A stretch of 10,798 nucleotides of DNA from Flavobacteriales bacterium (GTDB taxonomy: Bacteria; Bacteroidota; Bacteroidia; Flavobacteriales; Weeksellaceae), in contig CAAGLV010000188.1 of assembly GCA_900770875.1 (NCBI GenBank), positions 1 through 10,798 of the forward strand. Direction: 5' to 3'. This document shows positions 5,644 to 10,798 of this stretch, one piece after another. Made by a program: the position numbers and the translations under genes. The notes under the pieces were generated by a model. It did not search any database and was not told where the DNA came from. It was given only the letters and a program-made list of their open reading frames with translations. Within the stretch, counting starts at the first letter, position 1. Every line of letters begins with the position of its first letter.

Positions 5644-8600
5644 ATGAACAAACGATTATTCATTCAGAAGAAATTTAATTTTGACGTTATTAGTCAGAAT
5701 ACTACAATAGAATTACAAAACCTTGTACCTACAATTGTGTGCAAGGTTTTTGTTATTTATGACCTATTTGGTATTACTGAGGATGAGTTGCAAAACACTC
5801 AGTATAACGTATTTGCAGATCCGGTAACGGATATTATCTACACTGATTTGAATGAAGTTTTAGACAATTCATTTCCGCAAACACAAAACTATTTCGCAAC
5901 AGAATTCTTACCAGGTCAATACAACCAAAGAGACGATTCGGCAGAACAATGTTTAGTCTTAATGAACGTAGAAAATGTAACCGTAAAATCAGGTTTATTA
6001 TACGTTTTTAACGACGATTTAACAAAAGAAGATTTACAAAAAGTACAAGATTACTTAATTAATCCAATCGAATCGCGCGTAAAGGATTTAAACAAATTAG
6101 AAATTGGCGCAAACCCAGAAGCGACTGAGGTACCAATTATCGAAGGATTTACAACAGCTGATGAACAAGGCTTAAAGCAAATCTACAACCAATACGGATT
6201 ATCGATGGAGATGGATGATTTATTATTTATCCAAGATTACTTCAAATCAATCAACCGTAATCCAACCGATACAGAATTAAAAGTATTAGACACGTATTGG
6301 TCTGATCACTGTCGTCACACAACTTTCGAGACAGAAATTACAGACGTACAATTTAATTCGCAATTCAACGAAACAATTCAACGCACGTACAACTATTATT
6401 TACAAATCCGCGAAGAGTTAGGCATTACGAAGCCAATTCGTATGATGGACTTAGCAACGATTATGGGTAAATACTTATCGCGTACAGGTGTAGTTAAAAA
6501 TATCGATGTTTCAGAAGAAATTAATGCTTGTTCTATCGTTGTGCCAATTTTAGTGGATGGCGTAGAAGAAGATTGGTTATTACAATTTAAAAACGAAACA
6601 CACAATCATCCAACAGAAGTAGAACCTTATGGAGGAGCATCTACATGTGTTGGTGGTGCAATCCGCGATCCTTTAAGTGGACGTTCGTACGTTTTCCAAG
6701 CAATGCGTATTACGGGAGCTGCAAATCCTTTAGAAAAAATTGAAGAAACGTTACCGGGTAAATTACCACAACGTAAAATTTCGAAAGAAGCAGCTAACGG
6801 ATACAGTTCGTACGGAAATCAAATTGGTTTAGCGACGACTTTCGTAAAAGAAATTTACGACGAAGGGTATAAAGCAAAACGTATGGAAGTAGGTTTTGTC
6901 GCTGGAGCAGTTAAAAAAGAATACGTTCGCCGCGAAGAGCCAGTTGCAGGAGATAAAATCATCTTATTAGGTGGTGCAACAGGTCGTGATGGAGTTGGTG
7001 GAGCTTCGGGTTCATCTAAAACACACGACGGATTAAAATTAGACGATTTATCGGCTGAAGTACAAAAAGGAAATGCCATTGTTGAACGTAAAATTCAACG
7101 TTTATTCCGTAACCCAGAAGTTTTAGCATTAATTAAAAAATGTAACGATTTTGGAGCTGGAGGTGTTTCTGTAGCAATCGGAGAAATAGCGCGTGGAATT
7201 AATGTCGATTTAGACAAAGTTCCATTAAAATATGCCGGATTAAACGGAACTGAATTAGCAATTTCTGAATCGCAAGAGCGTATGGCGGTTGCTGTTGAAG
7301 CAAAAGATGTGGAGAAATTCATCGCTTTAGCAAAAACAGAAAACTTAGAAGCTACTTGTGTGGCTGAAGTGACAGCTGATGATACAATGACTTTAGTTTG
7401 GAAAGGAACAAAGATTGTTGAATTAGATCGTAAATTTTTAGATACAAATGGCGTTCGTAAACAAGCAAAAGTTGAGGTTGCGAACGGAGAAAATAATAAT
7501 CCTTTCGAGAACAAACCTTTCAATAAAGAAACGTTTGTAGCGATGATGCAAGAACTGAATCACGCGTCTCAAAAAGGAATGGTAGAAATGTTCGACAACA
7601 ACGTTGGGCGTTCTACAATTTTAAATGCTTTTGGTGGTCAATTTATGGATACGCCAGAAGATGTTTCAGTTCAAAAGTTCCCAACTGACGGATTCACAAA
7701 TGCGGTTTCTGTTGCGTCTTACGGATATAATCCAATCGTTTCTCGTTGGTCAAACTACCACGGAGGTTACTTCGCAGTGGTTGATTCGATGACGAAAATT
7801 GTAGCGGCTGGAGCAAAATACGAAGACATTCGTTTAACATTCCAAGAATATTTTGAAAAGTTAAGAGACGAAGCAACTCGTTGGGGAAAACCATTTGCAG
7901 CGATTTTAGGAACAATCGAAGCACAACGCCAATTCGGAATTCCTGCGATTGGAGGAAAAGATTCAATGTCGGGTTCTTACCAAGATATTGATGTGCCACC
8001 AACGTTAATTTCGTTCGCAGTAGCGCCTTCAACTGATGATAAAATCGTTTCAGGAACATTTGCTCAACCAAATTCTAAAATATCAGTTTTTGTTCCAACA
8101 CAAAACGAAGATTATTTATTAGATGCTGATAATGTAAAAGAAATTTTCTCTTTCATTTCATCTTTAGATCGTACAAATGTACAAGCAATGATGACAGTGA
8201 AATTTGGAGGAATTGCCGAAACATTAGCAAATATGGCTTTTGGGAATGAAATCGGATTTGAAATTAATTCTGATTTAGATTTAGCAAAATATTACCCAGG
8301 AGCAATCGTCATCGAACATACAAATGATTTAGAAATTCCTGCGTCAATCCAAGCAAATTATAAAGTTTTAGGAACAACGCAAGCAGAAAAATCGTTTGTA
8401 ATCAATGGTGAAACAATCAACTTAGTGGAACTAAAACAACAATGGAAAAATACATTCCATTCGTTATTTCCTTATAAAACAACAGCAGAAGGTACAATCG
8501 AAGATCAAACGTTAGCAGCAAAAGAACCAATTGCAACGGCTAAAGTTAAGGTTGAAAATCCACGTGTTTTCATTCCGATTTTCCCAGGTACAAATTCTGA

Positions 8601-9354
8601 ATATGATTCAGCAAAAGCGTTTAGAAGAGAAGGAGCAGTAGTTTCTTCAATTCCATTCAAAAATTTAACAAAACAAGATGTTGAGGATTCGGTAGAAGCT
8701 TTTGTTAACGAAATTAATCAAGCCAATATTTTATTCGTTCCAGGCGGATTTTCTGCAGCCGATGAACCAGACGGCTCAGGTAAATTTATTGCAACAGTTT
8801 TACGTAACGATAAAATAAAAGAGGCTATTCATCAGTTATTAGATCGAGACGGATTAGTTTTAGGAATTTGTAACGGATTCCAAGGATTAATTAAATCGGG
8901 ATTATTACCATACGGTAAAATTCAAACATTAGCGGAGGATACGCCAACATTAACGTTTAACGAAATCGGTCGCCACATTACTCAATTAGCAAAGGTGCGT
9001 GTAAACAAATCGCATTCGCCTTGGTTAAAAGGAATGGAAGGACAAGAATACTGGATTCCGTTTTCTCATGGTGAAGGTCGTTTTGTAGCAAATGAAATCG
9101 AATTACAAAAGTTAATTGATAATGGGCAAATTGCAACACAATTCGTAACTTTAGAAGGTGAATTAGCTGCCGGAATGCCATATAATCCAAACGGATCTAC
9201 TTTTGCGGTAGAAGGAATTGTATCGCCTTGTGGTAAAGTTTACGGTAGAATGGGGCATCCAGAGCGCTACGAGGAAGGTTTATATAAAAATATTCCAAAC
9301 GTAAGTTATATGAACATCTTTAAAAATGCAGTAGCATATTTTAGAGGAGAATAA
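5644..9354 (+). CDS. purL: Phosphoribosylformylglycinamidine synthase, single-chain PurL
   Basis: Converts FGAR, glutamine and ATP to FGAM, step 4 of purine synthesis. I chose the start at 5644, giving 1236 residues beginning MNKRLFIQKK as I recall for Weeksellaceae PurL; a frame open 18 codons further upstream (ATG at 5590) gives a Lys/Thr-rich A-rich leader that looks untranslated. Layout: PurS-like N-terminal part (about 1-150), linker, then two AIRS-like halves with DTYWSDHCRHTTFE (216-229), NETHNHP (317-323), GYSSYGN (386-392) and GGKDSM (770-775). The C-terminal class-I glutamine amidotransferase domain spans about 973-1236, with nucleophile C1076 in GICNGF and the His/Glu pair H1205/E1207 in MGHPER. 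All key residues are present and the length is right for the large single-chain form. It is controlled by the guanine-type riboswitch leader and is probably co-transcribed with purC. Confidence 0.96.
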   Translation: MNKRLFIQKKFNFDVISQNTTIELQNLVPTIVCKVFVIYDLFGITEDELQNTQYNVFADPVTDIIYTDLNEVLDNSFPQTQNYFATEFLPGQYNQRDDSAEQCLVLMNVENVTVKSGLLYVFNDDLTKEDLQKVQDYLINPIESRVKDLNKLEIGANPEATEVPIIEGFTTADEQGLKQIYNQYGLSMEMDDLLFIQDYFKSINRNPTDTELKVLDTYWSDHCRHTTFETEITDVQFNSQFNETIQRTYNYYLQIREELGITKPIRMMDLATIMGKYLSRTGVVKNIDVSEEINACSIVVPILVDGVEEDWLLQFKNETHNHPTEVEPYGGASTCVGGAIRDPLSGRSYVFQAMRITGAANPLEKIEETLPGKLPQRKISKEAANGYSSYGNQIGLATTFVKEIYDEGYKAKRMEVGFVAGAVKKEYVRREEPVAGDKIILLGGATGRDGVGGASGSSKTHDGLKLDDLSAEVQKGNAIVERKIQRLFRNPEVLALIKKCNDFGAGGVSVAIGEIARGINVDLDKVPLKYAGLNGTELAISESQERMAVAVEAKDVEKFIALAKTENLEATCVAEVTADDTMTLVWKGTKIVELDRKFLDTNGVRKQAKVEVANGENNNPFENKPFNKETFVAMMQELNHASQKGMVEMFDNNVGRSTILNAFGGQFMDTPEDVSVQKFPTDGFTNAVSVASYGYNPIVSRWSNYHGGYFAVVDSMTKIVAAGAKYEDIRLTFQEYFEKLRDEATRWGKPFAAILGTIEAQRQFGIPAIGGKDSMSGSYQDIDVPPTLISFAVAPSTDDKIVSGTFAQPNSKISVFVPTQNEDYLLDADNVKEIFSFISSLDRTNVQAMMTVKFGGIAETLANMAFGNEIGFEINSDLDLAKYYPGAIVIEHTNDLEIPASIQANYKVLGTTQAEKSFVINGETINLVELKQQWKNTFHSLFPYKTTAEGTIEDQTLAAKEPIATAKVKVENPRVFIPIFPGTNSEYDSAKAFRREGAVVSSIPFKNLTKQDVEDSVEAFVNEINQANILFVPGGFSAADEPDGSGKFIATVLRNDKIKEAIHQLLDRDGLVLGICNGFQGLIKSGLLPYGKIQTLAEDTPTLTFNEIGRHITQLAKVRVNKSHSPWLKGMEGQEYWIPFSHGEGRFVANEIELQKLIDNGQIATQFVTLEGELAAGMPYNPNGSTFAVEGIVSPCGKVYGRMGHPERYEEGLYKNIPNVSYMNIFKNAVAYFRGE

Positions 9355-9360
9355 TTAGTT

Positions 9361-9382
9361 TTTCGAAGCTATAAATTCGAAA
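9361..9382 (+). repeat. Short inverted repeat after purL
   Basis: TTTCGAA (9361-9367) / TTCGAAA (9376-9382), 7 bp with an 8-nt spacer, just after the purL stop and before the four-helix-bundle gene. It has no T tail, so it is not a convincing terminator. A related TTCGAAA-type inverted repeat lies near the other end of that gene. Confidence 0.5.
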
Positions 9383-9764
9383 TTAGTAAAAATGTAAGTT
9401 ATGAGTTATTACAAGAATTTACATATTTGGATTAAAGCAATGGAATTAGTGAACTTAGTTTATGAAGTAACTAAAAGCTTTCCTAAAGATGAAATTTTTG
9501 GATTAACGAATCAAATAAAAAGAGCAGCGGTTTCAGTGCCTTCAAATATAGCAGAAGGTGCTGGTCGCAATTCAAATCAACAGTTTATTCAATTTTTATC
9601 CATTTTAAATGGATCATTAATTAGAATTAGAAAGACAATTATTGATTGCAAAAAATCAATGTTATATTTCTGATGAAGAATTGAAAAAATGTATAGAATT
9701 GATTGAAGCTATTCAGAAAATGAATTATAAACTTCAATCAAAATTAAAAGAAACGAACGAACGA

Positions 9765-9789
9765 ACTTCGAAAAACGAATTTCGAGTTT
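9765..9789 (+). repeat. Inverted repeat near the 3' end of the four-helix-bundle gene
   Basis: ACTTCGAAA and TTTCGAGT around the spacer AACGAA form a hairpin with one bulged T. It resembles the TTTCGAA/TTCGAAA repeat found just upstream of the same gene and could mark the edge of an inserted segment. Confidence 0.35.
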
Positions 9790-9822
9790 CTAAAGTAAGA
9801 ACAAACAACAAACAGATATACT

Positions 9823-9840
9823 GCTCAGACTTGTCAGAGC
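9823..9840 (+). repeat. Inverted repeat GCTC-A-GAC / GTC-A-GAGC
   Basis: GCTCAGAC (9823-9830) and GTCAGAGC (9833-9840) pair except for an A-A mismatch, with only 2 nt between them, so in RNA the inner pairs would open into a small loop. It lies in the low-complexity tail of the four-helix-bundle frame and may belong to the purC leader. No known motif fits. Confidence 0.4.
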
Positions 9841-9849
9841 GAACACAAA

Positions 9850-9876
9850 AATTTCGATCCTGAACCAATCGAAGTT
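9850..9876 (+). promoter_or_regulatory. purC leader hairpin 1, loop CCTGAACCA
   Basis: AATTTCGAT (9850-9858) / ATCGAAGTT (9868-9876), 9 bp with one G-T wobble, enclosing the 9-nt loop CCTGAACCA (9859-9867), identical to the purL leader loop. It is the first of three tandem hairpins and overlaps the last codons of the frameshifted gene. Confidence 0.65.
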
Positions 9877-9878
9877 AA

Positions 9879-9911
9879 TTATCTAAAAGCCTTGAACAAG
9901 TTTTTAGGTAA
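9879..9911 (+). promoter_or_regulatory. purC leader hairpin 2, loop CTTGAACAA
   Basis: TTATCTAAAAGC (9879-9890) / GTTTTTAGGTAA (9900-9911), 12 pairs including two wobbles, enclosing CTTGAACAA (9891-9899). It starts 2 nt after hairpin 1. The wobble pairs preserve the stem despite sequence change. Confidence 0.7.
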
Positions 9912-9920
9912 AACACAAAA

Positions 9921-9949
9921 GATTAAAAACCCTGAACAAGTTTTTAATC
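9921..9949 (+). promoter_or_regulatory. purC leader hairpin 3, loop CCTGAACAA
   Basis: GATTAAAAAC (9921-9930) / GTTTTTAATC (9940-9949), a perfect 10-bp stem enclosing CCTGAACAA (9931-9939). It shares the block TGAACAAGTTTTTA with hairpin 2 at a 40-nt offset, so these two may be a local duplication, but each has its own matching left arm. A T8 run follows at 9985-9992, before an A/C-rich stretch up to the purC start. Confidence 0.75.
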
Positions 9950-10029
9950 ATACACAAAACAAACAACAAACACGAAGTGGGACATTTTTTTTCATTTCAA
10001 ACAAAACAAAAAAACAACAAACAACAACG
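9950..10029 (+). promoter_or_regulatory. A/C-rich purC leader with T8 run
   Basis: Runs of CAA/ACAAA units (for example 10008-10027) interrupted by eight T at 9985-9992. The base composition is that of unstructured leader RNA, common before flavobacterial start codons. No stable hairpin was found directly before the T run (only CAC-GAA-GTG at 9971-9979), so it is not a standard terminator on its own. No TAnnTTTG promoter box was found between purL and purC. Confidence 0.45.
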
Positions 10030-10752
10030 ATGAGCTTAACTAAAAAAGAATTCATTTACGAAGGAAAAGCGAAACAAGTTTACGCGACAGAAGATGCTGA
10101 CAAAGTAATTGTTTATTACAAAGACGATGCAACAGCATTTAATGCTCAAAAACGAGGAACAGTAGAAGACAAAGGAGAAATGAACAACAAAATTTCTACT
10201 TTAATCTTTAACTACTTAATCGAAAAGGGAATTCCGACACATTTCATCGAACAACTAAACGACCGCGAACAACTAGTAAAAAAAGTAACTATTATTCCTA
10301 TCGAAATGGTAGTACGCAATTACGTAGCAGGATCTATGGCACAACGTTTAGGATTAGAAGAAGGTGCTAAATCTCCAGTTACAATTTTTGACATTTGCTA
10401 CAAAAAAGACGAATTAGGAGATCCGTTAATTAACGATCATCATGCCGTTTTATTAGGAGCTGCAACTTATGATGAATTAAAAGAATTATACGCGATTACA
10501 GACAAAATCAACGAAGCGTTAAAAGAATTATTCTTAAAAGCAGGATTAACTTTAGCAGATTTTAAAATAGAATTTGGTAAAGATATGGAAGGAAATATCA
10601 TTTTAGCCGATGAAATTTCACCAGATACATGCCGTTTATGGGATGTAGAAACTGGAAAAAAATTAGACAAAGATCGTTTTCGTCGTGACTTAGGAGATGT
10701 TTCCGAAGCATATCACGAAGTTTACAATCGTCTTACTGAAGTTTTAAAATAA
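10030..10752 (+). CDS. purC: SAICAR synthase PurC
   Basis: Ligates aspartate to CAIR using ATP to form SAICAR, in the cytoplasmic purine pathway to IMP. The start at 10030 gives 240 residues, the normal bacterial length, and the family N-terminus MSLTKKEFIYEGKAKQVY, with the ATP-binding GKAKQVY at 12-18. A frame open 46 codons further upstream is leader RNA with repeats and poly-Gln/Thr-like composition and is not believed to be coding. Signature regions are present: IEMVVRNYVAGSMAQRLG (91-108), ADFKIEFGKD (176-185) and LADEISPDTCRLWD (192-205). It lies downstream of purL on the same strand and probably shares its riboswitch-controlled transcript. Its own long leader with three CYTGAACMA hairpins points to a second layer of control. 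No defect seen. Confidence 0.95.
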   Translation: MSLTKKEFIYEGKAKQVYATEDADKVIVYYKDDATAFNAQKRGTVEDKGEMNNKISTLIFNYLIEKGIPTHFIEQLNDREQLVKKVTIIPIEMVVRNYVAGSMAQRLGLEEGAKSPVTIFDICYKKDELGDPLINDHHAVLLGAATYDELKELYAITDKINEALKELFLKAGLTLADFKIEFGKDMEGNIILADEISPDTCRLWDVETGKKLDKDRFRRDLGDVSEAYHEVYNRLTEVLK

Positions 10753-10798
10753 TCTTTTTTGCTTAAAAATGATTGATAAAAAATCATATAAAAGTCAA
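10753..10798. other. Short region after purC, no clear feature
   Basis: AT-rich. Weak pairing such as ATGATT (10769-10774) with AATCAT, or AATC-T6 with A5-T-GATT, could be part of a terminator, but no clean stem plus T run is complete before the window ends. Confidence 0.3.

Larger units (their letters stand above)
9401..9863 (+). pseudogene. Four-helix-bundle (23S rRNA intervening-sequence type) protein gene, frameshifted
   Basis: Residues 1-73 read MSYYKNLHIWIKAMELV ... FGLTNQIKRAAVSVPSNIAEG ... FLSILNGSL, a clear match to the four-helix-bundle family (TIGR02436/S23-type). That family is found in 23S rRNA intervening sequences and, very often in Bacteroidota, as stand-alone genes of unknown function. 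After GSL the first frame drifts (IRIRKTIIDCK) and stops at 9673. Skipping one A at 9619-9620 restores the expected continuation L-ELERQLLIAKNQCYISDEELKK, then IQKMNYKLQSKLK. The joined product would be 153 aa, about 30 longer than usual because of a low-complexity Asn/Arg/Ser tail that runs to a TGA at 9861. There is no slippery heptamer, so mutation or a sequencing error is likelier than programmed frameshifting. It sits 46 nt after purL and looks like an insertion into a pur operon. Confidence 0.8.

Noticed and set aside
7095..8071. Open frames of 125-142 codons on the minus strand opposite purL
   Set aside because: They are shadows of the purL frame with implausible Ser/Thr/Phe-rich products and no start signals.
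9615..9645. Programmed frameshift in the four-helix-bundle gene
   Set aside because: There is no slippery heptamer, long homopolymer or downstream pseudoknot that I can see; one extra A is a simpler explanation.
9815..9850. Possible second purine aptamer before purC (TATA, then GCTC...GAGCG resembling J1/2 and P2 of the purL aptamer)
   Set aside because: The J2/3 core (U47 to C53, TCTAC), the L2 GG and the P3/L3 CC are absent, so the likeness is limited to a short stem.
9879..9949. purC leader hairpins as ordinary terminators
   Set aside because: The T runs lie inside the 3' arms and are followed by A/C-rich RNA, not by a T tail; the conserved loop is also not explained by termination.
9892..10029. 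PurC extended by 46 residues to an ATG at 9892
   Set aside because: The extension has no family likeness, runs through two hairpins and the A/C-rich leader, and PurC of 240 residues from 10030 has the normal length and N-terminus.

Overview
The window looks like chromosomal DNA of a flavobacterium (Bacteroidota), probably of the Chryseobacterium/Empedobacter type. It is AT-rich, and two upstream regions carry the Bacteroidota promoter pattern TTG-N19/21-TAnnTTTG. Purine-rich ribosome binding sites are scarce, and start codons sit in A/C-rich leaders. The N-terminus and length of PurL resemble what I recall of Weeksellaceae proteins. The genus is an inference only.

Layout. 1-454: C-terminal end of an AsmA-like envelope protein, closed by a clear terminator. 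455-787: AT-rich intergenic DNA with a good promoter for the translational GTPase typA/bipA (788-2593), which ends in a strong hairpin terminator facing a small unidentified gene on the minus strand (2654-2965). 3125-3877: an exported Lys-rich Spy/CpxP-like protein with two internal copies of an LTxxQ module. 3995-5212: an unidentified protein and, 15 nt later, a PAS-LuxR-type regulator, probably co-transcribed.

5213-10798: a purine biosynthesis region. A promoter at 5390-5421 is followed by an RNA with the conserved core of the purine (guanine-type) riboswitch at 5466-5533, a run of eight T, and a hairpin with a 9-nt loop. Then comes full-length purL (start chosen at 5644). A four-helix-bundle (23S rRNA intervening-sequence type) gene broken by a one-base frameshift follows 46 nt later, then a 166-nt leader and purC (start chosen at 10030). 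PurL (step 4) and PurC (the SAICAR step) act in the same pathway to IMP, so feedback by guanine on the common transcript makes sense.

The most interesting signal is a set of four hairpins with different stems but nearly the same 9-nt loop, C-Y-T-G-A-A-C-M-A. One lies just after the riboswitch in front of purL, and three lie in tandem in front of purC. Stem sequences change while pairing is kept, as expected of a structured RNA element. I know of no described motif that matches it. It is the best candidate here for an undescribed regulatory system of purine genes.
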